Source of the DNA: Paracoccaceae bacterium
Lineage (GTDB): Bacteria > Pseudomonadota > Alphaproteobacteria > Rhodobacterales > Rhodobacteraceae
Assembly: GCA_024639125.1 (NCBI GenBank)
Contig: JAHEJA010000015.1
Location: 1-33,032 of the forward strand
Reading direction: 5' to 3'
Length of the DNA stretch: 33,032 nt
Shown here piece by piece: positions 22,794 to 31,798 of this stretch (its first letter is position 1; each line of letters opens with the position of its first letter). The notes beneath the pieces were generated by a model. The model saw only the letters and a program-made list of their open reading frames with translations, searched no databases and was not told the origin of the DNA. Both the position numbers and the translations under genes were made by a program.

Positions 22794-24122
22794 TTATTCA
22801 GCAGGAGTCGCATCAGACGACTTGCCATAATGAGCTTCGAAGTCTTCTTCGATGCTTGCGGGTTGTGGAAGTGGTTTTTCTATAACACCCATCAGAGGAA
22901 GAATGATCAAGAAGTAACCAAACCAATATGCAGATGCGATCAAAGAGAACGACGCATATGGTTCCTCAGCTGGCATGGCGCCTAGCCACATCAATGCAAA
23001 GAAATCGATTACCAAAAGCGCAAACCACCATTTGAACTGTGGGCGATAACGACCAGAGCGCACAGACGATGTATCCAACCAAGGCGCAAGCGCCATAACT
23101 ATGATCGCACCAAACATCGCAAGAACGCCAAAGAATTTTGCGTCGACAATGCCGCCGGTCACAAAGCTAGCCAATTGAACAACCCATACTTCAGAAGTAA
23201 AGGCACGCAAAATTGCATAGAACGGCAAGAAGTACCATTCAGGAACAATATGCGCAGGTGTCGCCAATGCGTTTGCTTCGATGTAGTTATCTGGGTGACC
23301 CAAATAGTTTGGCATGAAACCAACGATCGCAAAGAACACCGTTAGAATAACCGCTAAGGCAAACAAATCTTTGATCACGAAGTAAGGCCAGAAAGAAACA
23401 GTGTCTTTCTTTGCTTCTTCTTTTGAACCACGACGGACTTCAACGCCTGTTGGGTTGTTGTTGCCTGTGGTGTGGAAAGCCCAAATGTGAACGATAACCA
23501 GACCCGCAATCAAGAACGGGAACAAATAGTGCAAGCTGAAGAAACGGTTCAAAGTCGCGTTATCGACCGCTGGTCCACCCAAAAGCAAAGTTTGAATAGG
23601 TTCACCGATGAATGGGATCGCGCCAAATAGACCTGTGATAACTGTCGCACCCCAGAAGGACATTTGTCCCCAAGGCAAAACATAGCCCATAAATGCTGTG
23701 CCCATCATCAACAAATAGATCAACATACCAATGATCCAAGTGATTTCGCGGGGCGCTTTATATGACCCATAGTAGAGACCACGGAAAATATGCGCATAAA
23801 CAGCGATAAAGAACAATGACGCGCCATTTGCGTGTAGATAGCGCAACATGTGCCCACCATTAACGTCGCGCATGATATGCTCGACAGAAGCAAATGCAAA
23901 ATCAACGTGTGGTGTGTAATGCATCGCCAGAACGATACCTGTGATGATCTGAAGACCAAGGCAGAACGCCAAAACAATACCCCAAATCCACATCCAATTA
24001 AGGTTTTTAGGAGTAGGGATCATAATGGTGTCATAAATCAAACCCACAACTGGAAGACGGGTGTGCATCCACTTTGCGCCGTTTGATTTTGGTTCGTAAT
24101 GATCGTGAGGAATACCAGACAT
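22794..24122 (-). CDS. petB: Cytochrome b subunit of the bc1 complex
   Basis: The 442-residue, eight-helix membrane protein has its four haem-ligating histidines at His97, His111, His198 and His212, the same numbering as in Rhodobacter cytochrome b. The quinol-oxidation site motif PEWY is present ([18 protein letters not shown]). The length marks the one-piece b subunit of true bc1 complexes rather than the split b6/subunit IV form. It oxidises ubiquinol at Qo and reduces quinone at Qi, moving protons to the periplasm. The C-terminal extension ([20 protein letters not shown]) is characteristic of alphaproteobacteria. It lies 14 bp after petA. Confidence 0.97.
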   Translation of the reverse strand: MSGIPHDHYEPKSNGAKWMHTRLPVVGLIYDTIMIPTPKNLNWMWIWGIVLAFCLGLQIITGIVLAMHYTPHVDFAFASVEHIMRDVNGGHMLRYLHANGASLFFIAVYAHIFRGLYYGSYKAPREITWIIGMLIYLLMMGTAFMGYVLPWGQMSFWGATVITGLFGAIPFIGEPIQTLLLGGPAVDNATLNRFFSLHYLFPFLIAGLVIVHIWAFHTTGNNNPTGVEVRRGSKEEAKKDTVSFWPYFVIKDLFALAVILTVFFAIVGFMPNYLGHPDNYIEANALATPAHIVPEWYFLPFYAILRAFTSEVWVVQLASFVTGGIVDAKFFGVLAMFGAIIVMALAPWLDTSSVRSGRYRPQFKWWFALLVIDFFALMWLGAMPAEEPYASFSLIASAYWFGYFLIILPLMGVIEKPLPQPASIEEDFEAHYGKSSDATPAE

Positions 24123-24136
24123 TTCTTAGTTCTCCT

Positions 24137-24697
24137 TTAACCTAGTTGAATCGTGGTATCATCCACGAAATCTGCGACTGGAACCAAAAGGTTACGCGGC
24201 GCTGGACCTTTGCGGATACGACCGGATGTATCATAGTGTGACCCGTGACATGGGCAGAACCACCCATTAAAGTCGCCAGCACCATCCCCAAGAGGCACAC
24301 AGCCGAGGTGCGTACAAACGCCCATCATGACCAACCATTCGCCATTTTCATCAAGCGAACGGTTTTCGTCAGATGCATCAACACCTGGCTTGTTATCATT
24401 TTCGGCATTAGCGTCCATCAGCTCATCCATCGAAACGGCGCGTGCCATTTCAATTTCTTCCGCAGTACGGCGGCGGATAAACACAGGCTTGCCCAACCAC
24501 TTGACTGTGAGCTGAGTGCCCGGTTCGATATCTGCAACATCGACACGGATAGACGACAACGCTTTCACGTCTGCCGAAGGGTTCATCTGATTGACCAAAG
24601 GCCATACGGCGGCACCGGTAGCTACTGCACCTACACCAGCAGTTGCGTAGTATAGGAAATCTCTGCGGGTGCCTTCGTGATCTTCTGCGTTTGACAC
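24137..24697 (-). CDS. petA: Rieske iron-sulfur subunit of the bc1 complex
   Basis: The 186-residue protein has a Tat-type N-terminus ([12 protein letters not shown]) that stays as the single membrane anchor. The [2Fe-2S] motifs are CTHLGC (128-133) and CPCHGSH (148-154): Cys128, His130, Cys148 and His151 bind the cluster, and Cys133 with Cys150 form the usual disulfide. An insertion rich in Asp, Glu and Asn at about 96-119 matches the longer alphaproteobacterial form. Translation starts at GTG with GGAG about 8 bases upstream. It is the first gene of petABC. The 216-bp gap to the divergent barrel gene should hold its promoter. Confidence 0.96.
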   Translation of the reverse strand: MSNAEDHEGTRRDFLYYATAGVGAVATGAAVWPLVNQMNPSADVKALSSIRVDVADIEPGTQLTVKWLGKPVFIRRRTAEEIEMARAVSMDELMDANAENDNKPGVDASDENRSLDENGEWLVMMGVCTHLGCVPLGDGAGDFNGWFCPCHGSHYDTSGRIRKGPAPRNLLVPVADFVDDTTIQLG

Positions 24698-24849
24698 GAG
24701 GTTAACTCCATTCTTTGACCAAAAGTTGGCCCATTGGGTATTGTGGCCACCCGACGGGCAACCTGTTCCGTGCCCGTATTTAGCGAGCTAATGTGACTGC
24801 GTCTAGCGTCGGATTACATTTGGACGCAATTAGCGCCCTTGTGTCGCGG

Positions 24850-24878
24850 TTGAAATGGGTATTTTTCGTCAGTATAAC
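24850..24878 (+). promoter_or_regulatory. Probable sigma-70 promoter of the outer-membrane barrel gene
   Basis: TTGAAA (24850-24855) and TATAAC (24873-24878) are separated by exactly 17 bases, a close match to the consensus. A second TATAAT lies at 24886-24891. The start codon is at 24914, so the leader would be short, about 30 bases. Confidence 0.55.
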
Positions 24879-24913
24879 CAGAAAGTATAATGATTTTTCT
24901 GACTGGATACAAA

Positions 24914-25558
24914 ATGAACAAAGTGATTCTAGCTATAGCGCTTGCGTTTTCGACTCAGGCAAATGCAGCAGAGCTTGAAATTCAGGCTTTTGGCGGCATG
25001 CAATCTTTGCCTCATAGCATCGTAACAGGCAGAACAATCAATGGCCCGGTTGATGCCAGGATCGGCTGGCAGGGCAAATCTTTTGCACCCCCTCCCTATT
25101 ACGGTGTGCGGGCAATCTGGTGGCGCGAAAGCGGGATTGGTTTCGGCATGGAACTAACGCATGACAAAGCCTATGCCCCCGAAAGCGAAATGGCCGCTCA
25201 TCAATTTGACCGGCTAGAGTTTACAGATGGTCATAATATTATCACCGCCAACATCGCCAAGCGCTGGGTTAACAAATGGGGCGCTTACACGCCATTTGTT
25301 GACGCGGGTATCGGGATTGCGCTGCCTCATGTGGATATTCAACCGACAGGTGGGGCGCATACTTTTGGCTATCAATTGACCGGCCCTGCCCTGCGTCTGG
25401 GTGCGGGTGTTTCGCGTCAAATTACCGAAACCTGGTCGCTCTTTGCCGAGTATGAATTCACTGTTTCAGATAACAAAGCCAAACTGGATGACGGCGGCAC
25501 CATTGAAACAACACTGGTCACAAATGCCATCAACGTGGGTGTGGGCTACAAATTTTAA
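24914..25558 (+). CDS. Small outer-membrane beta-barrel protein
   Basis: The protein has 214 residues from the ATG at 24914, which has GGA 8 bases upstream; the earlier in-frame ATG at 24890 lacks one. A Sec signal peptide ends at about ANA-AELE (residue 19). The mature part has alternating amphipathic strands rich in Gly, aromatic and polar residues, ends with the consensus LVTNAINVGVGYKF and has C-terminal phenylalanine, the signal for BAM-dependent insertion. The size suggests an eight-stranded barrel of the OmpW/OmpA-like group. I do not recognise a specific family or see lipid A deacylase active-site motifs. It sits alone between petABC and ilvE and is followed by its own terminator. Confidence 0.82.
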   Translation: MNKVILAIALAFSTQANAAELEIQAFGGMQSLPHSIVTGRTINGPVDARIGWQGKSFAPPPYYGVRAIWWRESGIGFGMELTHDKAYAPESEMAAHQFDRLEFTDGHNIITANIAKRWVNKWGAYTPFVDAGIGIALPHVDIQPTGGAHTFGYQLTGPALRLGAGVSRQITETWSLFAEYEFTVSDNKAKLDDGGTIETTLVTNAINVGVGYKF

Positions 25559-25561
25559 TGT

Positions 25562-25592
25562 AAAAGCCCCCCGACCTAACCGAGGGGCTTTA
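25562..25592. terminator. Bidirectional intrinsic terminator
   Basis: AAAGCCCC (25563-25570) pairs with GGGGCTTT (25584-25591), with an inner CG pair near the loop. It lies between the converging barrel gene and ilvE, 15 bp from the ilvE stop. Confidence 0.85.
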
Positions 25593-25607
25593 CAATTTAT
25601 TGCTATT

Positions 25608-26477
25608 TTACGCGCGAACGAGCTTTTCGTATGAGTCTGAAATATCGCGTGTTAATGCACCAACTTCAAAGTTATAGTCACCAATCTGACCAACCGGTGT
25701 GACTTCTGCTGCGGTTCCAGTGAGCCAGCACTGTTCAAAGCTTTCTAGCTCTTCTGGCATAATATGCCGCTCATGCACTTTGATGCCCTTTTCTTTGAGC
25801 ATACCAATAACGGTTTGGCGGGTGATCCCGTTCAAGAATGCGTCCGGCGTCGGTGTATGCACTTCTCCATCTTTGACGAAAAAGATATTTGCACCCGTCG
25901 CTTCGGCAACATAGCCACGATAATCAAACATCATCGCGTCAGAACACCCCTTGGCCTCTGCCGCATGCTTGGACATTGTCGCAATCATATAAAGCCCGGC
26001 CGCTTTGGCCTGGGATGGTGCGGTTGCTGGATCAGGACGACGCCATTTCGCGATGTCCAATTTAGCACCCTTCATCTTGGCATCACCGTAATAGTTGCCC
26101 CAAGCCCAAACAGCGACAGCCATACGGACAGGGTTACGCGCAGAGGCAACACCCATGTCTTCGCCAGCACCACGCCACGCAAGGGCGCGTACATAGGCAT
26201 CTTTTAGACCGTTGGCTTTCAAGGTGGCTTCTTTTGCGGCATCAATCTCTTCGACTGAATACGGAATATCGAAATCAATCAGCTTACCAGAACGCAACAA
26301 ACGTTCAGAATGTTCCGTGCTTTTGAAAATCTTGCCTTCATAGCACCGTTCACCTTCGAAAACAGAACTTGCATAGTGCATAGCATGAGTAAGGACATGC
26401 ACTTGGGCATCCCGCCACTCGACTAGTTTACCATCTAGCCAAATTTTACCGTCGCGATCTTCATAACTGCCTGCCAT
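25608..26477 (-). CDS. ilvE: Branched-chain amino acid aminotransferase
   Basis: The 289-residue enzyme is a PLP fold-type IV transaminase. The Schiff-base lysine is Lys158 (SQAKAAGLYM). EATGANIFF (193-201) and the phosphate-loop residues near GITRQTVIG are present, as is the HAMHYASSVFEGERCY motif (31-46) that lines the active site. It interconverts Leu, Ile and Val with their 2-oxo acids, using glutamate. Members with this sequence type are IlvE; D-amino-acid transaminase and aminodeoxychorismate lyase are related alternatives but fit less well. AAAGGA lies about 7 bases before the ATG. It is transcribed divergently from petP-petR, across a 166-bp region with several inverted repeats. Confidence 0.93.
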   Translation of the reverse strand: MAGSYEDRDGKIWLDGKLVEWRDAQVHVLTHAMHYASSVFEGERCYEGKIFKSTEHSERLLRSGKLIDFDIPYSVEEIDAAKEATLKANGLKDAYVRALAWRGAGEDMGVASARNPVRMAVAVWAWGNYYGDAKMKGAKLDIAKWRRPDPATAPSQAKAAGLYMIATMSKHAAEAKGCSDAMMFDYRGYVAEATGANIFFVKDGEVHTPTPDAFLNGITRQTVIGMLKEKGIKVHERHIMPEELESFEQCWLTGTAAEVTPVGQIGDYNFEVGALTRDISDSYEKLVRA

Positions 26478-26537
26478 GGGATGTCCTTTCCTATTTCTGA
26501 ATTCAGGCTTCTATTTTCCATTTATTACGCACAATGC

Positions 26538-26550
26538 GTCCGTTTCGGAC
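26538..26550. repeat. Short perfect inverted repeat in the ilvE-petP promoter region
   Basis: GTCCG (26538-26542) and CGGAC (26546-26550) flank TTT. It lies 61 bp upstream of the ilvE start and 94 bp upstream of petP, and could be an operator or a minor hairpin. Confidence 0.35.
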
Positions 26551-26596
26551 ATTTTGTTGCGCTAAAACTGTGAATCGCTAACATTTCCCCCTTGGA

Positions 26597-26615
26597 ATGT
26601 CAACAAGGCTGACAT
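26597..26615 (+). promoter_or_regulatory. Candidate MarR-type operator before petP
   Basis: ATGTCA (26597-26602) and TGACAT (26610-26615) form a perfect 6-bp inverted repeat with a 7-base spacer, 28 bp upstream of the petP start. The size and position fit autoregulation by a MarR-family dimer, but this is inferred from geometry alone. Confidence 0.4.
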
Positions 26616-26643
26616 AAAATGACGCAACCAAGGAGGCAATTCA

Positions 26644-27147
26644 ATGAACCCTACGTCATCACCGCGCGCATCTGGGGAAACCCTTTTATTCTTGACGGAT
26701 GAACAGCTGCGCCAAGGGATCGAAGCCATGTTTTTCGCCTACCGTGGCTTTACAGCAGACCCTGATAAAATCCTTGAGGAACATGGGTATGGCCGCGCCC
26801 ATCACCGCGCTGTACATTTCATAAATGGTGCACCCGGGACAACTGTAAATAATCTGCTGAATATCCTTGGGGTTACCAAGCAATCCTTGAACCGCGTTTT
26901 GCGCACACTTATCGAAGACGGCCTTGTCGAAAGCCATGTCGGACAAAAAGATAGACGCGAACGCCACCTGTTCCTAACGGAGACCGGCAAAGACCTAGAG
27001 GCCAAGCTGACGGTGGTACAACAACACCGCATGCGCGCAGCCTATCGCCAAGCTGGGCCAGACGCAGTGTCGGGTTTCCGCCGAGTCCTAGAGGCAATGA
27101 TGGACCCAGAGTTATTGCAGGCCTATAGTAAGCTAAGACAAGATTAA
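26644..27147 (+). CDS. petP: MarR-family transcriptional regulator (PetP-like)
   Basis: The 167-residue protein carries a winged helix-turn-helix at about 60-118, with recognition region GVTKQSLNRVLRTLIEDGLVE and wing QKDRRERHLFLTETG, the MarR pattern. A perfect Shine-Dalgarno AAGGAGG (26630-26636) lies 7 bases before the ATG. The next gene, an OmpR-type regulator, follows at once. This MarR plus OmpR pair close to petABC matches petP-petR of Rhodobacter capsulatus, where PetR is needed for photosynthetic and respiratory growth. Here the pair is separated from petABC by the barrel gene and ilvE. The symbol rests on this synteny and family match. Confidence 0.8.
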   Translation: MNPTSSPRASGETLLFLTDEQLRQGIEAMFFAYRGFTADPDKILEEHGYGRAHHRAVHFINGAPGTTVNNLLNILGVTKQSLNRVLRTLIEDGLVESHVGQKDRRERHLFLTETGKDLEAKLTVVQQHRMRAAYRQAGPDAVSGFRRVLEAMMDPELLQAYSKLRQD

Positions 27148-27162
27148 GTGAGCGGGGCAAAT

Positions 27163-27855
27163 ATGGATACGCATTTATTGATCGTCGATGACGACGAACG
27201 CATCCGGTCCCTATTGCAAAAATTTCTTATGCGGCATGACTTTATGGTCACAGCGGCACGTGACGCCGCCCATGCGCGCCGGCTTATGGCAGGATTAGAA
27301 TTTGATTTGATCATCTTGGACGTGATGATGCCAGGAGAAGACGGGATTTCTTTGACCCGCGCCTTGCGTCAAACTTTGATGACACCGATCCTTTTGCTGA
27401 CAGCGAAAGGCGAAACCGAAGATCGCATTTCCGGATTGGAAGCAGGCGCAGATGATTATCTTGCCAAACCTTTTGAACCCAAAGAATTGCTTTTGCGCAT
27501 CAACGCCATTTTACGCCGTATTCCAGTGCAAAAAATCCATGACACCGCATTCAAAACCCTTGCCCTTGGACCTGTGCGCTATGACGTGGAAAAAGGTGAA
27601 CTTTGGCAGGACGATCAACTGATTCGATTGACTGCGACTGAAAACCAATTGATGAAAATCTTTGCAGCCTCGGTTGGTCAACCCGTTAGCCGCGCACAAT
27701 TGGCCCAAGAATTAGGCCGCGACGAAGAACAAGCCCATATGCGCGCGATCGATGTCCAAATCACCCGTCTACGCCGAAAAATAGAAGCCTCCTCGAAAGA
27801 TCCGCGTTATTTGCAAACGGTCCGCGGAGAAGGCTATATGTTAGCACCGGATTGA
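27163..27855 (+). CDS. petR: OmpR-family response regulator (PetR-like)
   Basis: The protein has 230 residues from the ATG at 27163, preceded by GGGG; a GTG at 27148, directly after the petP stop, would add five residues. The receiver has acidic Asp9-Asp11, phosphoacceptor Asp53 (ILDVMMPGEDG), Thr80 and Lys102 (AKP). The C-terminal OmpR/PhoB winged helix ends with DVQITRLRRKIE and TVRGEGYML, the recognition helix and wing. No histidine kinase gene is adjacent; R. capsulatus PetR is likewise encoded with PetP. It probably controls expression of respiratory genes, by analogy. Its stop is directly next to the opposing ubiG stop, with no spacer. Confidence 0.88.
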   Translation: MDTHLLIVDDDERIRSLLQKFLMRHDFMVTAARDAAHARRLMAGLEFDLIILDVMMPGEDGISLTRALRQTLMTPILLLTAKGETEDRISGLEAGADDYLAKPFEPKELLLRINAILRRIPVQKIHDTAFKTLALGPVRYDVEKGELWQDDQLIRLTATENQLMKIFAASVGQPVSRAQLAQELGRDEEQAHMRAIDVQITRLRRKIEASSKDPRYLQTVRGEGYMLAPD

Positions 27856-28599
27856 TTATTTTTTGATGCTTGCAGTCACATAATTTACTGACAAATCGCG
27901 ATCCGACAATTTCCATTGCCATGTGATCGGATTAAAGACGAACCCTTTGCGATCAACGGGGTCTAGTCCTGCCGTGCTAATCAAATTGAACAATTCATCT
28001 GGCGTGATGAATTTGGACCACTCATGCGTCCCCTTGGGAAGCCAGCGCATGACATATTCCGCCCCTATAATCGCCACAGCAAAGCTTTTGGGATTACGAT
28101 TGATCGTCGAACAGACCATCAAACCATTGGGTTTCAGCAACTGCTGACAAGCCGTCAGATACACCAAAGGATCGGCGACATGCTCAACCACTTCCATATT
28201 CAAGACAACGTCGAACTGTTCCCCATCGGCAGCCATCGCTTCGGCAGTCCCAAACCTATACTCAATATCAAGGTCAGATTGACGAGCATGCGCTTGGGCG
28301 ACTGGGATGTTGCGCTCTGCCGCATCAACACCCACCACAGTTGCCCCAAGACGCGCCATGGGTTCGCACAACAAGCCACCACCGCATCCGATATCTAGAA
28401 TACGAAGCCCTTTGAACGGCTCGGATTGGGTGATGTCCCGATCATATTCGGCTGCAATTTGGCTGATAATGTAATCCAAACGACACGGATTAAGCATGTG
28501 AAGGGGTTTGAATTTGCCATTCGGATCCCACCACTCCGCCGCCATTGCTTCGAATTTTGCCACCTCGGATGGATCAACAGTGGTTTGGGGCGCAGTCAT
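27856..28599 (-). CDS. ubiG: Ubiquinone biosynthesis O-methyltransferase
   Basis: The 247-residue methyltransferase has the SAM-binding motif [20 protein letters not shown] (about 67-86) and the UbiG-specific N-terminus [31 protein letters not shown] and the late segment [12 protein letters not shown] are also typical. UbiG performs both O-methylation steps of ubiquinone synthesis on the hydroxylated polyprenyl-phenol ring at the membrane surface. GGAG precedes the ATG. It is divergent from the proline iminopeptidase gene. Its product supplies the quinone used by the bc1 complex encoded nearby, though they are not in one operon. Confidence 0.96.
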   Translation of the reverse strand: MTAPQTTVDPSEVAKFEAMAAEWWDPNGKFKPLHMLNPCRLDYIISQIAAEYDRDITQSEPFKGLRILDIGCGGGLLCEPMARLGATVVGVDAAERNIPVAQAHARQSDLDIEYRFGTAEAMAADGEQFDVVLNMEVVEHVADPLVYLTACQQLLKPNGLMVCSTINRNPKSFAVAIIGAEYVMRWLPKGTHEWSKFITPDELFNLISTAGLDPVDRKGFVFNPITWQWKLSDRDLSVNYVTASIKK

Positions 28600-28678
28600 T
28601 TACTTCTCCGTCTGGTCATTTGTGTTGTTCATCACATATAAGTTGAAAATGAACAAGTTCACGGGCTAATTTGAAACA

Positions 28679-29629
28679 GTGCATCAATTATATTCCATGA
28701 TCACCCCTTATGACCATCAAATGATGGAAACAGGTGACGGACATAAAGTCTACTTTGAGCAATGCGGGAACCCAAACGGCATTCCCGTCATTGTGGTACA
28801 CGGTGGTCCCGGAGGAGGGTGTAGCCCCGCAATGCGGCGTTATTTCAACCCCAAGCATTATCGCATTATCCTATTCGATCAACGCGGCTGCGGAAAATCG
28901 ACGCCCTATGCCAGCATCGAAAACAACACCACCGATCATTTAATCCAAGACATGGAATCAATCCGCTACAAACTAGATATCGACCAATGGGCCGTTTTTG
29001 GCGGATCATGGGGGGCAACGCTGTCGTTGCTATATGCCCAAGCACATCCGGACCGCACCACGCATTTGATCCTTCGGGGCGTGTTTTTGATGACGCAAAG
29101 CGAATTGGATTGGTTCTACGCAGGTGGCGCTGGCAAATTCTGGCCCGATGCGTGGGAAAAATTCACATCCCCCATCCCCATAGAAGAACACGATGATTTC
29201 ATCGCAGCGTATCACAAGCGGCTATTTTGTGGTGATGTCACCACTGAAATGGAATACGCACGTCATTGGTCAGATTGGGAAAATGCGCTAGCGTCCGTTC
29301 GGTCCGATGGCAAAGGAAGCAGCGCGCCATCAGCCTATGCACGTGCCTTTGCGCGGCTTGAAAACCACTATTTCACGCATAACGGATTTCTAGAAAGCGA
29401 CGGTCATATCCTAAAAAATATGGACAAGATCGCGCATATCCCCGGCTTTATTGTCCAAGGCCGCCAAGACATGATTTGCCCACCAGAGGGCGCTTGGTCC
29501 TTGGCCAAAGCATGGCCGCGCTGTGATTTACGGCTGATCCCGACCGCAGGGCACGCCATGTCCGAACCGGGCATTGCATCCGAGCTTGTGCGCGTAACTG
29601 ACTTAATTGCAGAATGGGTCGACGCGTAA
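28679..29629 (+). CDS. pip: Proline iminopeptidase (prolyl aminopeptidase)
   Basis: The 316-residue alpha/beta-hydrolase has oxyanion loop HGGPGGG at 41-47, nucleophile Ser110 in GGSWGATLSLLYA, acid Asp264 in GRQDMICPP and base His292 in AGHAMSEPG. The family releases N-terminal proline from peptides in the cytoplasm. The GTG at 28679 was chosen because LYSMITPYDH then aligns with the usual LYPPIEPYD start; the ATG at 28697 is the alternative. Neither has a clear ribosome-binding site. An inverted repeat GTTCAT/ATGAAC lies just upstream at 28627-28654. The gene stands alone, divergent from ubiG. Confidence 0.92.
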   Translation: MHQLYSMITPYDHQMMETGDGHKVYFEQCGNPNGIPVIVVHGGPGGGCSPAMRRYFNPKHYRIILFDQRGCGKSTPYASIENNTTDHLIQDMESIRYKLDIDQWAVFGGSWGATLSLLYAQAHPDRTTHLILRGVFLMTQSELDWFYAGGAGKFWPDAWEKFTSPIPIEEHDDFIAAYHKRLFCGDVTTEMEYARHWSDWENALASVRSDGKGSSAPSAYARAFARLENHYFTHNGFLESDGHILKNMDKIAHIPGFIVQGRQDMICPPEGAWSLAKAWPRCDLRLIPTAGHAMSEPGIASELVRVTDLIAEWVDA

Positions 29630-29719
29630 CGATTTCTAGGGATGTAAACGAATTTAACACCTAAACCTTGTACCGCAGATTTGCGCTCCCACATGTAAAC
29701 AATGGAAAAGAACACGCAT

Positions 29720-30292
29720 ATGCCCGCACGTAACCAAGCCGCTTTGGATTTTTTGCTCACACGCCGCTCTCGACCCGCAAAAGCTATGACAGGGCCAGCG
29801 CCGGACAAAGACCAGCTTTTGGAAATATTAACCGCTGCTGCGCGCACACCGGATCATGGCAAGCTTGAACCTTGGCGTTTTGCGGTTTTGTCAAAACCCA
29901 AACTCACCGAGCTGGCCGCACTTGCCGATACACGATCAGCGGCATTGGGCTATGATGCAGAAAAAGCAGCCAAAGGTCGCCGCCAATTCGAAGATGGCCA
30001 GATATGCGTTGCAGTTATCGAGGTTCAAAAACCAAGTGACAAAATCCCAGCCATAGAACAAACTTATTCCGCGGGTGCGGCTTGTTTGGCGCTCCTCAAC
30101 GCGGGGCTTGCTGCGGGATGGGGGGCTAATTGGCTTACGGGATGGCCATCGCATGATCGGACGTTTGTGGAAACCGGCCTTGGATTGCATACAAATGAAA
30201 CCCTTGTTGGGTTTGTTTATTTTGGAACCGAAACATCCGCACCACCTGAACGCCCACGTCCGAACTTAGATGACATTGTCACATGGCTCTAA
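29720..30292 (+). CDS. Nitroreductase-family flavoprotein (YdjA-like)
   Basis: The protein has 190 residues from the ATG at 29720; an ATG at 29702 would add six residues. FMN-binding family marks are LLTRRSRPAK at 12-21, AARTPDHGKLEPWRF at 40-54 and GAACLALLNAGLAAGWGANWLTG near 123-145. PDHGKLEPWRF is characteristic of the short YdjA branch, whose dimers hold FMN and use NAD(P)H. The natural substrate is not known. It overlaps the next membrane-protein gene by 10 bp, so they form one operon. Confidence 0.88.
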   Translation: MPARNQAALDFLLTRRSRPAKAMTGPAPDKDQLLEILTAAARTPDHGKLEPWRFAVLSKPKLTELAALADTRSAALGYDAEKAAKGRRQFEDGQICVAVIEVQKPSDKIPAIEQTYSAGAACLALLNAGLAAGWGANWLTGWPSHDRTFVETGLGLHTNETLVGFVYFGTETSAPPERPRPNLDDIVTWL

Positions 30293-31014
30293 CTTTAATC
30301 TTTGTCTCTTTTTCCAAGGCTGTCTCGCAATCATTAGACCCCGCATTCCGGTCTGTCTTGTTAAAGGGCATCGGACTGGCGATCGTGTTTTTGTTCCTTG
30401 TATTTTTAGGCATGGGGCACATTGCCAGTTGGATATTCGGAAGTTCACTGTCGCTTCCGTGGATAGGCAGCATCGATATATCCACCGCAGTCAGTATCGC
30501 GTCATTCTTTTTGGCACTTTTATTGTCGGTATTTTTGATGGTTCCCGTTGCATCGCTAATGTCATCTTTCTTTATTGATGACGTTGCGAATGCTGTTGAC
30601 CGAAAGCATTATCCTCACCTCGGAGATGTCGCAAAAATCCCATTTTCCCAAGCGATTTCAGAGACGTTAAAATTTTTGGGATTGATCATTTTCGCGAACC
30701 TATGTGCGTTCGTTCTATATATATTCTTTGTCCCGTTTGCGCCTTTGATTTTCTGGTCTTTGAACGGCTATTTGCTAGGACGAGAATATTTTCAAATGGT
30801 TGCAATGCGCCGCATCGGGCGCACTGAGGCCAAGAAATTATGGCGTAAAAACATTGGCACGCTTTGGACTGCGGGTATATTTATGGCCGCGCCGCTGTCT
30901 ATTCCACTCGCGAACTTGTTTGTTCCCATCCTAGCGGCCGCGACCTTTACGCATTTGTTTAACCAGCTGTCCCACGTCCCATACGGTGGAACCAATCAAG
31001 ATCCTGCACAGTAA
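30283..31014 (+). CDS. EI24-domain (CysZ-related) membrane protein
   Basis: The 243-residue inner-membrane protein has about four to five hydrophobic segments: about 28-50, 68-92, 130-165 and 205-228. The segment PFAPLIFWSLNGYLLGREYFQMVAMRR is the hallmark of the EI24 family (PF07264), where NGYLLGREYF is strongly conserved. Gamma-proteobacterial CysZ in this family transports sulfate; whether alphaproteobacterial members do is not established. Neighbouring genes give no sulfur link. It overlaps the nitroreductase gene by 10 bp and the opposing DUF1467 gene by 56 bp. Confidence 0.85.
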   Translation: MALTLIFVSFSKAVSQSLDPAFRSVLLKGIGLAIVFLFLVFLGMGHIASWIFGSSLSLPWIGSIDISTAVSIASFFLALLLSVFLMVPVASLMSSFFIDDVANAVDRKHYPHLGDVAKIPFSQAISETLKFLGLIIFANLCAFVLYIFFVPFAPLIFWSLNGYLLGREYFQMVAMRRIGRTEAKKLWRKNIGTLWTAGIFMAAPLSIPLANLFVPILAAATFTHLFNQLSHVPYGGTNQDPAQ

Positions 31015-31240
31015 TTGTGCCGGTTAGAATAATCGTCGCAATGATACACCACAAAACAAATGAAATACCTGTGGTGATCCACGCCTTTTTCTTAAGGTTG
31101 TGTTCTTCGGGCGAACCGGCGTGTGTGCCGGGAACGATATCGCCAATATCCCCCTGAGTTGTCAGGCGAATTGGGATCACACATAAAAACGTCATGAACC
31201 AGATGACGGCGAATAGGACGATGCCAGATGTAATACCCAT
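30959..31240 (-). CDS. DUF1467 family membrane protein
   Basis: The 93-residue protein has two transmembrane helices (about 4-24 and 53-74). The conserved loop between them includes the basic PIRLTTQGDIGDIVPGTHAGSPEE; the VPGTHAGSP motif identifies DUF1467, found mainly in alphaproteobacteria. Its function is unknown, though it often lies next to methylmalonyl-CoA epimerase, as here, where it begins 16 bp after that gene. Its last 56 bases overlap the opposing EI24 gene, a long convergent overlap for this window. Confidence 0.85.
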   Translation of the reverse strand: MGITSGIVLFAVIWFMTFLCVIPIRLTTQGDIGDIVPGTHAGSPEEHNLKKKAWITTGISFVLWCIIATIILTGTITVQDLDWFHRMGRGTAG

Positions 31241-31256
31241 GTTAAATCCTTTTGGT

Positions 31257-31661
31257 TTATACTTGTTCTAGTTCGATCAAGCAGCCGTTAAAGTCTTTGG
31301 GATGTAAAAACAACACGGGTTTGCCATGGGCGCCAATTTTTGGCTCGCCTGTTCCAAGCACCCGCGCACCTGTTTCTATCAAATGATCCCGTGCAGACAG
31401 AATATCATCCACTTCGTAACAAATGTGATGAATACCGCCAGCTGGGTTTTTATCCAAGAACCCTTGGATTGGACTAGACTCCCCCAGAGGGTACAGCAAT
31501 TCGATTTTGGTATTTGGCAATTCGATAAAGATCACTGTAACACCATGGTCCGGCTCATCCTGAGGCGCGCCAACATTTGCCCCAAGGGCAGAGCGATACT
31601 GTTCTGCGGCGGCGTCCAAGTCTGGGACCGCAATCGCGACGTGATTTAATCGACCGATCAT
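31257..31661 (-). CDS. mce: Methylmalonyl-CoA epimerase
   Basis: The protein has 134 residues from the ATG at 31661, which has a perfect AAGGAGT (31668-31674) 6 bases upstream; the longer frame to 31724 lacks this. The vicinal-oxygen-chelate fold has probable metal ligands His7 (LNHVAIAV), Glu54 (KIELLYPL), the GGIHHICYEV histidine pair (78-79) and Glu130 (CLIELEQV). It interconverts the (R) and (S) forms of methylmalonyl-CoA in propionyl-CoA breakdown, between the biotin-dependent carboxylase and the B12-dependent mutase. It is in an operon with DUF1467, a common alphaproteobacterial pairing. Confidence 0.94.
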   Translation of the reverse strand: MIGRLNHVAIAVPDLDAAAEQYRSALGANVGAPQDEPDHGVTVIFIELPNTKIELLYPLGESSPIQGFLDKNPAGGIHHICYEVDDILSARDHLIETGARVLGTGEPKIGAHGKPVLFLHPKDFNGCLIELEQV

Positions 31662-31740
31662 GTAAATACTCCTTCTGTTGCCATGGATATGCGCGGTTTC
31701 CGGCAGCAGAGCAAGTGAACGCAAAGCCGCACCTTGGGAT

Positions 31741-31755
31741 TTAACGATTTATTAG
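31741..31755 (+). promoter_or_regulatory. CtrA-like half-matching site
   Basis: TTAA (31741-31744), seven bases, then TTAG (31752-31755) matches the alphaproteobacterial CtrA box TTAA-N7-TTAA at seven of eight positions. It lies 43 bp upstream of the orphan receiver gene. A single near match can arise by chance. Confidence 0.25.
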
Positions 31756-31798
31756 GGCTAAGTTTGCAAAGTTAATCAACGATTCCGGGGAAACTGCC

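Noticed and set aside
28627-28654. GTTCAT/ATGAAC inverted repeat between ubiG and pip as an operator
   Set aside because: The arms are only 6 bp with a 16-base spacer and no regulator gene is nearby; noted in the pip entry but not called as a site.
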